Counted from the first letter of the stretch, positions 17,087 through 26,211 are shown. The stretch is 33,775 bases of DNA from an uncultured Saprospiraceae bacterium (GCA_937924805.1 CALDTZ010000058.1:1-33775), one strand, 5' to 3'. Numbers and translations are program-made. The notes: generated from the sequence alone by a model not told the origin.

Positions 17087-17848
17087 ATGGATAAAGCATT
17101 TGTGAAAAGTGAAATTGAAAATGGTATAAATACAATCACCTTTTTTCACCCTCAACACAATTCGTTACCGAGTGATATATTGGCCAAACTGGCAAAAACA
17201 ATTACGGCAGCAGGTACCAATGAAGAGGTTAAACTCATTATTTTAAAGAGTGGCGGAAATCGAACATTCTGTGCAGGGGCTAGCTTTGATGAAATGATCC
17301 AAATTGAAGACTTTAGTGCAGGTAAGCAGTTTTTTATGGGTTTTGCAAATGTAATTAATGCTTGTAGGAAATGCCCTAAATTGATAATTGGTAGAGTTCA
17401 AGGTAAAACAGTAGGTGGAGGGGTTGGATTGGCAGCAGCTGTAGATTACTGCATGGCTACAAAATTTGCTTCTGTAAAATTAAGTGAATTAGCTGTGGGC
17501 ATAGGTCCATTTGTAGTTGGCCCAGCTGTTGAGCGAAAAATAGGATTATCAGCAATGTCCCAATTAGCTATAAATGCTACTGAATGGCAAACTGCCGCTT
17601 GGGCAAAATCGAAGGGATTATTTACTGAAGTTTTTGAGACGGTTGATCAGCTAGATGAGTATTTGAATCATTTTACTTCACAGTTAATCAATAAGAATGA
17701 CGAAGCAATGAGGTTACTTAAAAAAATATTTTGGGAAAAATCAGAAAATTGGGATCAGCTTTTAGAAGATAGAGCCGAACTAAGTGGGAGGTTAATATTA
17801 TCTGAAGCAGCAAAATCAGCAATCAATGCATTTAAAACGAAAGCATGA
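17087..17848 (+). CDS. Enoyl-CoA hydratase/isomerase family protein
   Basis: 253 residues, crotonase fold. FCAGASFDEM (61-70) and QGKTVGGGVGL (105-115) form the oxyanion hole. Of the two glutamates of rat crotonase (E144, E164), the second aligns with E134 (LSELAVGIGP), but the first is replaced by Gly114; the 20-residue spacing supports the alignment. It may therefore be an isomerase, lyase or atypical hydratase. A similar single-Glu form is, to my recollection, frequent in Bacteroidota. Its last four bases overlap the start of the paaY-like gene (ATGA), so both act together, perhaps in phenylacetate or other acyl-CoA catabolism. Confidence 0.85.
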   Translation: MDKAFVKSEIENGINTITFFHPQHNSLPSDILAKLAKTITAAGTNEEVKLIILKSGGNRTFCAGASFDEMIQIEDFSAGKQFFMGFANVINACRKCPKLIIGRVQGKTVGGGVGLAAAVDYCMATKFASVKLSELAVGIGPFVVGPAVERKIGLSAMSQLAINATEWQTAAWAKSKGLFTEVFETVDQLDEYLNHFTSQLINKNDEAMRLLKKIFWEKSENWDQLLEDRAELSGRLILSEAAKSAINAFKTKA

Positions 17849-18441
17849 TATTTGAGTTCAAAGGGTTTATTCCCGTCATAGATGAATCTTCATTCATTCA
17901 TCCTCAAGCAACCATTACCGGTAATGTAATTATTGGTAAGAATGTATATATCGGACCCGGAGCTGCTATACGAGGAGATTGGGGAGGTATTATTATCGAA
18001 GATGGTTGTAATGTCCAAGAAAATTGTACCATACATATGTTTCCTGGTACCATTGTCACATTGAAAGAAGATGCTCATATTGGTCATGGAGCAATTATTC
18101 ATGGAGCAACCATAGGTTGTAATGTGATGGTTGGGATGAATAGTGTCATTATGGACAATGCCGTAATTGGCGATCACTGTATCATAGGTGCTTTAAGTTT
18201 TATAAAAGCAAATGCTGTAATTCCTGAAAATAAACTTGTGGTAGGTAATCCAGCTAGAGTTATAAAAGATGTCTCCGAGGAAATGATTGCATGGAAAACA
18301 AAAGGAACGAAACTTTATCAATCATTGCCAGCGGATTGTTTTAATCATTTAAATGAAGTTGAGCCTTTACGTAAAATGCCTAAAGATCGTCCAAGTCAAG
18401 AAAAACTATATGAGGTTTGGGATAAAATAAAAAAGGGCTAA
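17845..18441 (+). CDS. paaY: PaaY-like gamma-class carbonic anhydrase / hexapeptide-repeat thioesterase
   Basis: 198 residues. Left-handed beta-helix hexapeptide repeats fill residues about 15-125 (HPQATITGNVIIGKNVYIGP and following). The expected gamma-carbonic-anhydrase metal ligands are H64 (CTIHMFPG), H81 and H86 (HIGHGAIIHG). The C-terminal part (VVGNPARVIKDVSEEMIAWK...GTKLYQSL...EVEPLRKM) matches PaaY rather than generic YrdA/CaiE proteins. PaaY is a thioesterase that rescues the phenylacetate pathway from a dead-end CoA adduct. It is coupled to the upstream enoyl-CoA hydratase by an ATGA overlap. A hairpin terminator begins at its stop codon. The rest of the paa pathway is not in the window. 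Confidence 0.82.
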   Translation: MIFEFKGFIPVIDESSFIHPQATITGNVIIGKNVYIGPGAAIRGDWGGIIIEDGCNVQENCTIHMFPGTIVTLKEDAHIGHGAIIHGATIGCNVMVGMNSVIMDNAVIGDHCIIGALSFIKANAVIPENKLVVGNPARVIKDVSEEMIAWKTKGTKLYQSLPADCFNHLNEVEPLRKMPKDRPSQEKLYEVWDKIKKG

Positions 18442-18460
18442 GTACTCAAATACTTAACCC
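18435..18460. terminator. Bidirectional terminator between paaY-like and tonB-like genes
   Basis: Bases 18435-18444 (GGGCTAAGTA) pair with 18451-18460 (TACTTAACCC) with one mismatch around a six-base loop. A-rich sequence lies to the left and a T-containing stretch to the right. It overlaps the paaY stop codon (18439-18441) and lies between two convergent genes, so it probably serves both. Confidence 0.55.
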
Positions 18461-18486
18461 TGAATATTACTTTTAAAGAATAATAA

Positions 18487-19452
18487 TTATCTAATATTCA
18501 TTATTTCATCTAAATTAATTCTCATTTTTCCGCATTGCTCAGGTGGAGCTTTGTAATCAGGTTCTACTTTGTAGCCATAGAAAGCAGCCATGATTTTCTT
18601 CCAGACATCATTTCCTATTTTTGCTGTTGTTTCATCATAATTTGGCTCAACATATGTTACCTTACCACCATTGTTAACACAAAAGTCGACAACAATTCTT
18701 TTCCCCTTTTGACCCTGAAAATTAACGGCCAATAAATCTTTAATATTTCGATGGATAACACGTCGACCAAAAACGCCATTACCAGAGCCATCATATTCAC
18801 CTTTTCCGATTCCACCATCTCCTCGTCCACTATCTCCATCGTTCCCATCTTTATCAGCTCCAGGTCCATCACCCGTTTTTCCTTTTCCAGTACCACTTCC
18901 TTCTCCAGTCGATGGATTCCCTTTTTCACTTTCGTTTGGTGAACTACTTTCTTTTCCTTTTTTAGGTCTTGGAGCAGGTACTTCCATAACTTCAATTTCC
19001 TCAACTTCTTCTACATCAGGTGCAGGTGCTTCTTCCAACTCTACTGTTTCAACTGGAGCTTCAGCAGCCGGTACAGGCGCAGATTCAACGGTTGTTTGTG
19101 ATTCAATTACAGGAGGAGTAGGGTTAGGAGGTTTAGGAGTCGGCACCTTAACCGGAGGTGTTTTTACTTCTATTTCCTCAATTTTCTTTTTTTCAATCTT
19201 AGTAACTGGTTCCGCTTTTTTCTTTTGAGCACCTTCCTTAGCTTTTGCTTTTGTACTTTGACTACTTGGAGCCGGTTTAAATTCAATATTTTCAAAATTT
19301 ACAGCTACGGCAAATTGTCTAGCTTGTGCTTTTTCAGGTTCATAAGGACAACCCCAAAAAAAGGCTAGTAAAACAATAAGACTATGAAATACAAAAGATA
19401 TTTTTTTTGCTTTCTTTCTGTGGACTTCTTCGTTTTGCAATAATGGCTTCAT
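18487..19452 (-). CDS. TonB-like energy transducer protein (orphan)
   Basis: 321 residues from the ATG at 19452 (a TTG three codons upstream is possible). A short cytoplasmic N-terminus is followed by one transmembrane segment (about 18-36). A long periplasmic Pro/Glu/Lys linker (PTPKPPNPTPP, EAPAPDVEEVEEIEV) and a Gly/Asp/Ser-rich stretch (about 165-220) come next. The C-terminal domain (about 235-321) contains VVDFCVNNGGKVTYVEPN and ends in LDEIMNIR, as in Bacteroidota TonB-like proteins. TonB proteins couple the proton-motive force (through ExbB/ExbD) to outer-membrane receptors. No exbB, exbD or receptor gene is in the window. It lies 77 bp downstream of the antiporter gene and has its own promoter candidate. 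Confidence 0.75.
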   Translation of the reverse strand: MKPLLQNEEVHRKKAKKISFVFHSLIVLLAFFWGCPYEPEKAQARQFAVAVNFENIEFKPAPSSQSTKAKAKEGAQKKKAEPVTKIEKKKIEEIEVKTPPVKVPTPKPPNPTPPVIESQTTVESAPVPAAEAPVETVELEEAPAPDVEEVEEIEVMEVPAPRPKKGKESSSPNESEKGNPSTGEGSGTGKGKTGDGPGADKDGNDGDSGRGDGGIGKGEYDGSGNGVFGRRVIHRNIKDLLAVNFQGQKGKRIVVDFCVNNGGKVTYVEPNYDETTAKIGNDVWKKIMAAFYGYKVEPDYKAPPEQCGKMRINLDEIMNIR

Positions 19453-19458
19453 AAGCAA

Positions 19459-19490
19459 CAAATTTAATTCATACTACAACATAATGCAAA
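19459..19490 (-). promoter_or_regulatory. Candidate Bacteroidota-type promoter for the tonB-like gene
   Basis: On the minus strand TTTG (19490-19487), 20 bases, then TAAATTTG (19466-19459) exactly matches the Bacteroidota sigma-ABfr/Flavobacterium consensus TTTG-N19-21-TAnnTTTG. The -7 box ends only six bases before the ATG, so the transcript would be leaderless or nearly so. This is a motif match only. Confidence 0.4.
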
Positions 19491-19529
19491 ATTGAAGTAT
19501 AAAATTGTTAATAATATATAAAACAGTGT

Positions 19530-21557
19530 TTATAAACTATTAAAATGACCGTTTATAGGCTTACCAATCAACTTAACAGCAAAAAATAAACCAACAATAG
19601 CAACTAAAGCTATCACAAAATTAAGAATCCACCCACCACCTAAGATCAAAGAAATTAATAAACAAAACATACTTGTAGTTCCAACAACTAATGCATAAGG
19701 CAATTGTGTTTTTACATGATCGATATGGTTGCAATCTGTAGCCAACGAACTTAAGATCGTTGTATCTGATATTGGACTACAATGATCACCTAAAACGCTT
19801 GCCGATAAAACAGTTGACACAACGGCAAAAATAATTTCTAAGGTTAACGCCGGAGAGATATTACTAGCTTGACACACTGCAAATGCAGTAGGTATAGCAA
19901 TCGGGTACAAAATGGCCATGGTACTCCAACTGGAACCAGTACTAAAAGATATAAAAGCAGCTAAAATAAAAATCACAAGAGGAAAAATATATGGATTAAC
20001 ATTATCACCTAAAGCCATGCTAAGATATTCTGCGGTATGTAATTCGTGAGTTGTAGAAGCCAATGCCCATGCTAAAACTAAAATTAGTATCGCAGGAAAC
20101 ATTGTTTTGAATCCTGTTATTAACCAATGAATAGAATCCAATAGTTTCATTGTTTTACTTCCTAAGGTTATTACCAAAGCTGTAACGACACCTAAAAAGG
20201 AAGACCATATCAAGGCTGCATATGAATCAGCAGCTCCAATAACATTCCCTAGATTTGTAAAAAAAGAACCGCCCTCGTTTTTCATTGACACCCATGTCTC
20301 GCTCCATGATGCATCGCCACCCAAGCTCTCAAATCCTGTGCTCAAAAGGCCTACTATCGTCGTGAAAATGACCACCCCAATGGGCAAAGCCGCATGCCAC
20401 CAAATATTTTTAGCTGTTGAAACTGGAGTAAGATCTTCCATGTTTGGTTCGTCATCTTTTTCCGTTTTCGCTGGAGAAACTTGTCCAGTTTTTATAGCTC
20501 TCATTTCGGCAGTATACATCGGTCCAAAATCCTTTTTTTGAGTAATAATAATCACAATAAATACTAAGGTTAAAATAGGGTAGAAAGCATATTTTAATGA
20601 TGCAATAAATATGGAATAAGGTGTCCATGCTTCCAAAATGGGGATTCCAATGATAGAATCACCAATGTAACCAAGCTCGGCACCAATCCATGTTGTAATA
20701 AAAGCTACAGCAGCAACTGGGGCCGCTGTACTATCTACTATGTAAGCCAATTTTTCTCTACTAACTTTAAACTTGTCCGTAACCGAACGCATCGTATTTC
20801 CTACGATAAGTGTATTAGCATAATCATCAAAAAAGATCAATAAACCCAATAACCAAGTTATCAACTGTGCAGACACTCTTGATTTTGCATATTTAGAAAG
20901 TTTTAGTACAATACCTAACATACCTCCATTCTTAGATATTAAAGCCACCATTCCTCCAATAAGAAGAGAAAATAAAATAATTGAAATATGAGAGGAATCG
21001 GTCAAAGCTTTTAAAATATATGTATCAATGGTTCTTAATAATGCTTTTATATAATACGCGATACTTTCCCAATCTAATCCTGTAATAATCAGGGCTCCTG
21101 ATAAAATTCCTATAAACAACGAAGTAATAACCTCCTTAAAAAGTAAAGCAAGGCCAATAGCAATAATAGGAGGGATTAATGATAACCATAATGGAAGGTG
21201 CCTGATTCTATAGCCTTTTTCATATGAACTGATGTGATATAAATTTTGATTTCTTCCTTCCTTAAAAAAATTTAATCCAGGGATTTTAAGATCCGCTTTA
21301 TCCAAATCACAAATTCCATTTTCACACAATACATGATTCGGAACACCATTTAAATATACATTGGTCTTGCCTGAAGTGCTATTTGCGACTTTTAATTTGA
21401 TTTCTTGTGCCGATTGCAACAAGGTTAACTGATTTACAATTACCTTTAAGTTAGTGTCAATAGTTATTTTTTGTGCAATTTGTAAGGTAGTGTCGACTTG
21501 ACAAAACCCAGAAAAAGCAGACAATAAAAAGGAAAGAATAAGTAATAGATTTTTCAT
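19530..21557 (-). CDS. NhaC family Na+/H+ antiporter with an N-terminal signal peptide and periplasmic extension
   Basis: 675 residues. Residues 1-20 are a signal peptide (..SAFSGFCQ). Residues about 21-120 are a soluble segment with a CENGIC cysteine pair (C78, C83) and no transmembrane helix. From about residue 122 (LPLWLSLIPPIIAIGLALLF) the NhaC antiporter domain runs to the end with roughly eleven or more helices. Conserved stretches are FFDDYANTLIVGNTMR, VDSTAAPVAAVAFITTW, FSTGSSWSTMAI and VLGDHCSPISDTTILSS. It probably exchanges Na+ (or organic ions such as malate/lactate in some family members) for H+ at the inner membrane. Its start is only 21 bp from the divergent FG-GAP gene. Confidence 0.88.
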   Translation of the reverse strand: MKNLLLILSFLLSAFSGFCQVDTTLQIAQKITIDTNLKVIVNQLTLLQSAQEIKLKVANSTSGKTNVYLNGVPNHVLCENGICDLDKADLKIPGLNFFKEGRNQNLYHISSYEKGYRIRHLPLWLSLIPPIIAIGLALLFKEVITSLFIGILSGALIITGLDWESIAYYIKALLRTIDTYILKALTDSSHISIILFSLLIGGMVALISKNGGMLGIVLKLSKYAKSRVSAQLITWLLGLLIFFDDYANTLIVGNTMRSVTDKFKVSREKLAYIVDSTAAPVAAVAFITTWIGAELGYIGDSIIGIPILEAWTPYSIFIASLKYAFYPILTLVFIVIIITQKKDFGPMYTAEMRAIKTGQVSPAKTEKDDEPNMEDLTPVSTAKNIWWHAALPIGVVIFTTIVGLLSTGFESLGGDASWSETWVSMKNEGGSFFTNLGNVIGAADSYAALIWSSFLGVVTALVITLGSKTMKLLDSIHWLITGFKTMFPAILILVLAWALASTTHELHTAEYLSMALGDNVNPYIFPLVIFILAAFISFSTGSSWSTMAILYPIAIPTAFAVCQASNISPALTLEIIFAVVSTVLSASVLGDHCSPISDTTILSSLATDCNHIDHVKTQLPYALVVGTTSMFCLLISLILGGGWILNFVIALVAIVGLFFAVKLIGKPINGHFNSL

Positions 21558-21578
21558 AGGAACTTTTATATTTCACAC

Positions 21579-23855
21579 ATGGAACAAAATAGAAATAAAA
21601 TCAATAGCATCAAAAGTTTAGTATTTATACTCATCTACTTCACATGCTTCAATTTGATAGGTCAAGCTTTTGAGCCGATTGAAATACCCGTAGCAGAAAA
21701 TGGAATAAATTTACTCAATCCTTTAACCGGAGGAATGGATGCACCTCAATTTGATAATATTGACTTTAATAGGGATGGCGTGAATGATATTTTAGTATTT
21801 GATCGAGTTGGGTTTATTTCACTACCTATGATCTATAATATAACGACCAATAAATATGAATACGACGCATCTTATAAGAAAAATTTACCGCCGATTTCGA
21901 ATTGGATGGTTATTGGTGATTATAATAATGATGGAATAGAGGATATTTTTTCAGGAGATGATTTATTATTTTCTAGTGTAGCTCTGTATAAAGGATACCT
22001 AGATAACGGTGAGCTGAATTTTGAAAAAGTTGAATTTGAAAATAATGAATTTAATATTTTAGAATACGAATTTTTTGGTGATAATATTGGTATTTATGTC
22101 TCATTTGTAGACAAGCCTGAAGTCATAGATATAGATTCGGATGGTGATTTGGATATCCTAGCCTTTAGTACTGGAGGCTCAAAAATTCAGTGGTATAAAA
22201 ACATGCAAGTAGAAGAAAACTTATCGGATGATGACATTAGGTTTGTTCTTGGCAGTAGTTGTTTTGGAGGTGTCGTGGAAGCAGGTTTTTCAGAAGCAAT
22301 AACACTCTCAACAATACCTGGAGATTGTGCACGAACAGAGGAAGAAGAGGAACCTATAGATGGTGTCCATGCTGGTTCTACAGTTACAGCATTTGATGAA
22401 GATTTTGACGGGGATTATGAATTAGCAATCGGAGACTTGACCAGTAGGAAGATTGCCTATGTAAGAAATGGTGGAGATAATATAAATGATTGGATGGATT
22501 CAGTTGAATATAATTTTCCAGTGTACGATACTCCAGTCGATTTTGACATCTACAATAGTGTATTTATATTAGATGTGGATCATGATGGCAAGGAAGATAT
22601 GATAGCAGCACCAAATGCTACCATAAATACAGAAAATGTTCGAAATTCTCGTTTGTACAAAAATGTTGGAAATTCGAGAATGATATTTTCACTCTCACAA
22701 GATGATTTCTTAGGCGATGAAATGCTAGATTTTGGATCGTATTCAATTCCTGAATTTATAGATGTTAATCAGGATGGGTTGATGGATATCGTTTGTGGAA
22801 CTCAAGGAGAACGAAATACTCTCGGAGGTTATGTGGGGAGGTTAATATATTTAAAAAATATTGGAACAGCTCAAGCTCCTTCATTTGTAATCGAAAATAA
22901 TGACTATCTAAATTTTTCAAAATATGCAAATACAGCAACTCGGCCATCACCAACGTTTGGTGATTTAGATGGAGATGGTGATATTGATTTAATTATTGGT
23001 GATTCGAGTGGCCAATTGTTTTACTTTGAAAATAGTGCTAATAGTGGAAATCCCCTAGTGTTCACAAATCCATTATACCCTTATATGGATATTGATGTTG
23101 GAATAAATAGTAATCCAAAAATCTGGGATTTAAATGACGATGGTTTAGGGGATTTGATAATTGGTGAAAGGAACCCAAATAGTGCAAATGGAGTTGTTGG
23201 CACTTTTAATTATTTTCAAAATCAAGGTGAAATTGGGATTCCAGATTTTAATCCAAATGTGACAGAGGCACCAAACGATCCAGTTTTAGGCCAAGCTAGT
23301 GTAAAAGAAGAAAACTTTAGTGATGCAAATAGTTCTGTTGCTATGTATACGATTGATGATGAAACGCATTTAATATCGGGTAGTTCAACAAATAGACTTA
23401 AGCACTTTGTTATTAAAAAAGGGGAGGAGTTTGGTATTTATGATTTTGTAAATGCTGATTTTGGAAATATTAATGAAGGAAGATTTTTGAATCTCTCGTT
23501 GCATGATATTAATGGAGATGATTTTTTAGATATGGTTGTTGGAAATCCTAGAGGAGGTTTAAATATTATTTCAACAGATATAAACTTAGATCCAGTAAAC
23601 AATGAAAATTTGTATTCAAAAGTTGATGTTCAATTAATACCAAACCCTACAGAACAATACTTTTCTTTAAAAATGGATTCAAGTTTAATTCCAGATTTTA
23701 TTCAAATGGAAGTGTACAGCTCGGATGGTAAAAGAATGATTCAAGCATTTGACGCTAGTAAAAGAATCGATGTATCCCAATGGAGTGGAGGGGTTTATTT
23801 TGTTAAAATAATTTTGAAAAATGGAACGGTTACGCAATCACTAGTAAAAATGTAG
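21579..23855 (+). CDS. Secreted FG-GAP/VCBS-repeat protein with T9SS type A sorting domain
   Basis: 758 residues with a signal peptide after a polar N-terminus (core about 14-27, cleavage near NLIGQA). At least nine calcium-loop motifs of the form DxDxDGxxD are spaced through residues 60-655, for example DFNRDGVND, DIDSDGDLD, DVDHDGKED, DLDGDGDID and DLNDDGLGD. This indicates an integrin-alpha-like FG-GAP beta-propeller that binds calcium. The last ~75 residues (VQLIPNPTEQYFSL..., then SGGVYFVKIILKNGT, ending SLVKM) are a type A T9SS sorting domain. It is probably a cell-surface or released adhesin-like protein. Its stop lies 16 bp from the convergent yggS stop. Confidence 0.9.
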   Translation: MEQNRNKINSIKSLVFILIYFTCFNLIGQAFEPIEIPVAENGINLLNPLTGGMDAPQFDNIDFNRDGVNDILVFDRVGFISLPMIYNITTNKYEYDASYKKNLPPISNWMVIGDYNNDGIEDIFSGDDLLFSSVALYKGYLDNGELNFEKVEFENNEFNILEYEFFGDNIGIYVSFVDKPEVIDIDSDGDLDILAFSTGGSKIQWYKNMQVEENLSDDDIRFVLGSSCFGGVVEAGFSEAITLSTIPGDCARTEEEEEPIDGVHAGSTVTAFDEDFDGDYELAIGDLTSRKIAYVRNGGDNINDWMDSVEYNFPVYDTPVDFDIYNSVFILDVDHDGKEDMIAAPNATINTENVRNSRLYKNVGNSRMIFSLSQDDFLGDEMLDFGSYSIPEFIDVNQDGLMDIVCGTQGERNTLGGYVGRLIYLKNIGTAQAPSFVIENNDYLNFSKYANTATRPSPTFGDLDGDGDIDLIIGDSSGQLFYFENSANSGNPLVFTNPLYPYMDIDVGINSNPKIWDLNDDGLGDLIIGERNPNSANGVVGTFNYFQNQGEIGIPDFNPNVTEAPNDPVLGQASVKEENFSDANSSVAMYTIDDETHLISGSSTNRLKHFVIKKGEEFGIYDFVNADFGNINEGRFLNLSLHDINGDDFLDMVVGNPRGGLNIISTDINLDPVNNENLYSKVDVQLIPNPTEQYFSLKMDSSLIPDFIQMEVYSSDGKRMIQAFDASKRIDVSQWSGGVYFVKIILKNGTVTQSLVKM

Positions 23856-23871
23856 AACTAAAAACATTCAT

Positions 23872-24516
23872 TTATCGCGGACCAAAAAGCAAACTTCCAA
23901 TACGCACCATTGTTGATCCACAATCAATCGCTAACTTAAAATCTTGAGACATACCCATGGATAAGATGAATGGCTGTTTTAATTGAAAAGAGTCAATAAC
24001 CGATTGGTGCATTAATTTTAGTCTTAAAAACTCTTGTTTGACGATTGATTTATCTGATGTAAAAGTAGCCATACCCATTAATCCATTAACTTGAATATGT
24101 GGATATTCACCATTTGAATAATCATTGTAAACGGCAAAAAGGTCATCTTTTGACAATCCAAATTTTCTTGTTTCTGTGGCGATCTTTGCTTGTAATAAAA
24201 CGTTTATTTTTCGATTAAACTTTTTAGCTTGCTTATTGATTTCTTTTAAAACCTTTTCACTGTCAACACTTTGAATAAGAGTAACAAATGGGACTATTAG
24301 TTTAACTTTATTTGTTTGCAAATGCCCAATCATATGCCATTCGATATTATTTGGAAGTTCGACTGATTTTTTAAGTAATTCTTGAACTTTATTTTCCGCA
24401 AAGACTCGATGACCTTGATTATAGATTGCTTCTATCTTTTGTAAAGATTGAGTTTTAGATACGACAACTAATTCAATATTTTTGTTGCTACAATATGAAT
24501 ATACTTCTGGGTACAC
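23872..24516 (-). CDS. yggS: YggS family PLP-binding protein (PLP homeostasis)
   Basis: 214 residues. The PLP-binding lysine is K21 in LVVVSKTQ. Conserved YggS motifs are FAENKVQEL, WHMIGHLQTNK, SVDSEKVLKEI, GLMGMATFT, LSMGMSQDF and MVRIGSLLFG. The protein binds PLP and affects vitamin B6 and amino-acid balance, with no known catalysis. The start is GTG at 24516, since no ATG lies between the purE stop and K21. It gives 20 residues before K21, somewhat shorter than typical. The start lies two codons after the purE stop in the same frame, making this the third gene of purK-purE-yggS. Confidence 0.9.
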   Translation of the reverse strand: MYPEVYSYCSNKNIELVVVSKTQSLQKIEAIYNQGHRVFAENKVQELLKKSVELPNNIEWHMIGHLQTNKVKLIVPFVTLIQSVDSEKVLKEINKQAKKFNRKINVLLQAKIATETRKFGLSKDDLFAVYNDYSNGEYPHIQVNGLMGMATFTSDKSIVKQEFLRLKLMHQSVIDSFQLKQPFILSMGMSQDFKLAIDCGSTMVRIGSLLFGPR

Positions 24517-24519
24517 TGA

Positions 24520-25017
24520 TTAAAAGGTTGATTCTACAATCTTTGCTTTTTGCAATACTGTTTCTGCGAGCGAGTCACTGTAACGATCTAATTTTTCATA
24601 AATAGAAGGATCCGATGTTGCTAGAATTCTTGCGGCTAATAGCCCTGCATTTTTAGCCCCATTTAAGGCAACTGTAGCAACGGGAATTCCATTGGGCATC
24701 TGTAAGATCGACAGTATAGAATCCCATCCATCAATCGAATTCGATGATTTTATTGGTACACCAATAACGGCAATATTCGTTAATGAAGCAATCATTCCAG
24801 GCAAATGAGCAGCACCTCCTGCTCCAGCAATAATAATGTCGATACCTCGATCTTTAGCTTTTTTAGCATATTCAAAAAGCCTTTCTGGCGTTCTATGTGC
24901 TGAAACAACAGTGATTTCAAATGGTATCGAAAGAAAAGTTAATATTTCAGCTGCACTCTTCATGACAGGAAGATCACTATCTGATCCCATTATAATCCCG
25001 ACTTTAGCTTGATTCAT
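24520..25017 (-). CDS. purE: 5-(carboxyamino)imidazole ribonucleotide mutase
   Basis: 165 residues, the bacterial class I PurE length. GSDSDLPVM (11-19), the catalytic His41 in SAHRTPER and [12 protein letters not shown] line the active site. It converts N5-CAIR to CAIR in purine biosynthesis, working with the PurK product. Its start lies inside the 3' end of purK (14-bp overlap), so the two are translationally coupled. Confidence 0.96.
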   Translation of the reverse strand: MNQAKVGIIMGSDSDLPVMKSAAEILTFLSIPFEITVVSAHRTPERLFEYAKKAKDRGIDIIIAGAGGAAHLPGMIASLTNIAVIGVPIKSSNSIDGWDSILSILQMPNGIPVATVALNGAKNAGLLAARILATSDPSIYEKLDRYSDSLAETVLQKAKIVESTF

Positions 25018-26158
25018 AACTTTTTACTTTAATTAAAGATCTTATTTCTTCAGCCGTCTTTTTGGCTTTTGATAAATCTTTGTGAATTATATTTATATGT
25101 CCCATTTTACGGAAAGGTCTAGCCATTTTTTTTCCATAAATGTGCGGATAGACTCCTTCGATTGAAACGACGTTTTCAAATCCCTCATAGAGAGGCGCTC
25201 CATTTGCAGATTGATCGCCTAATAAATTAAGCATAACACCTGGTCTCAATAGTCTTGTACTTCCTAAAGGCAAATCAAGTAAACACCTCAAGTGTTGTTC
25301 AAATTGTGAACTTACACAGGTTTCAGTAGTATGGTGACCTGAGTTGTGAGTTCTTGGTGCCATTTCATTTATCATTACATTACCTTGTTTATCTAAAAAC
25401 ATTTCGATAGCTAATATGCCAATGATATCTATCGTATTTGCAATTTTTCTTGCCAATTTAATACATTCAACGCTGATTTCTTTTTTTATTTCTGCAGGGC
25501 AGAATAAATAGTTTACCAAATTCGCTTCAGGATCAAAAACCATCTCAGTTACAGGGTAGTGTTTGACTTCTCCTTTTTCATTTCGTACAACAATAACAGA
25601 AAGTTCTTTTGCAATATCTACTACTGGCTCTATGACACAACCACCCTCCATTAATTTTGACAAATCTTCGGGACCGTTAATAACTTGGACTCCTTTACCA
25701 TCATAGCCTCCTGTTCTTATTTTTTGTACAAAAGGAAAGTGAATTTCATTCGACTGAATATCTTCAAAGATTTCTTTTCTATTATTATAAATAAAAAATG
25801 GAGCAGTGGGAATATCATTTTTTTCGTAAAAAGATTTTTGAAGACCTTTATCTTGAATTAAGGCAATAACCTTTGATTGAGGATAAACTTTTTTCCCTAA
25901 TTTTTCAAGACTAGCAAGTGCATCAACATTGACATTTTCAATTTCAATACTAATGATATCCTTCGTTTTACCAAAGCGCATGACATCTTTATACTTTGTT
26001 ATATCTCCTTCATCGAAATGCTGAGAAATTTCTCCTGCAGGATAAGACTTGTCTTTGTCCATAAACCAAATCTCAACACCCCACTTAATCGCTTCTTCTG
26101 CAAGCATTCGCCCCAGTTGCCCTCCTCCTAAAACACCGATTTTTTGATTATGAATCAT
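25004..26158 (-). CDS. purK: 5-(carboxyamino)imidazole ribonucleotide synthase
   Basis: 384 residues from the ATG at 26158 ([19 protein letters not shown]); the frame runs seven codons further to a TTG. It has an ATP-grasp fold with an N-terminal GGGQLGRM nucleotide-like loop, ATP-binding segments [17 protein letters not shown] and [17 protein letters not shown], and metal/ATP site [15 protein letters not shown]. It makes N5-CAIR from AIR, bicarbonate and ATP for PurE. It is the first gene of the purK-purE-yggS unit and diverges from dihydroorotase with 79 bp between starts. Confidence 0.96.
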   Translation of the reverse strand: MIHNQKIGVLGGGQLGRMLAEEAIKWGVEIWFMDKDKSYPAGEISQHFDEGDITKYKDVMRFGKTKDIISIEIENVNVDALASLEKLGKKVYPQSKVIALIQDKGLQKSFYEKNDIPTAPFFIYNNRKEIFEDIQSNEIHFPFVQKIRTGGYDGKGVQVINGPEDLSKLMEGGCVIEPVVDIAKELSVIVVRNEKGEVKHYPVTEMVFDPEANLVNYLFCPAEIKKEISVECIKLARKIANTIDIIGILAIEMFLDKQGNVMINEMAPRTHNSGHHTTETCVSSQFEQHLRCLLDLPLGSTRLLRPGVMLNLLGDQSANGAPLYEGFENVVSIEGVYPHIYGKKMARPFRKMGHINIIHKDLSKAKKTAEEIRSLIKVKSYESS

Positions 26159-26181
26159 GTGATTTTTAAAATTAATCAATA

Positions 26182-26211
26182 CGAAAGTATAACTTTAAAT
26201 TTTAGTTTCAA
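26182..26211 (-). promoter_or_regulatory. Candidate promoter for purK-purE-yggS
   Basis: On the minus strand TTG (26211-26209), 19 bases, then TACTTTCG (26189-26182) matches the Bacteroidota promoter pattern TTG-N19-TAnnTTTG with one mismatch in the -7 box. It would give a leader of about 17-20 bases. Motif match only. Confidence 0.3.
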
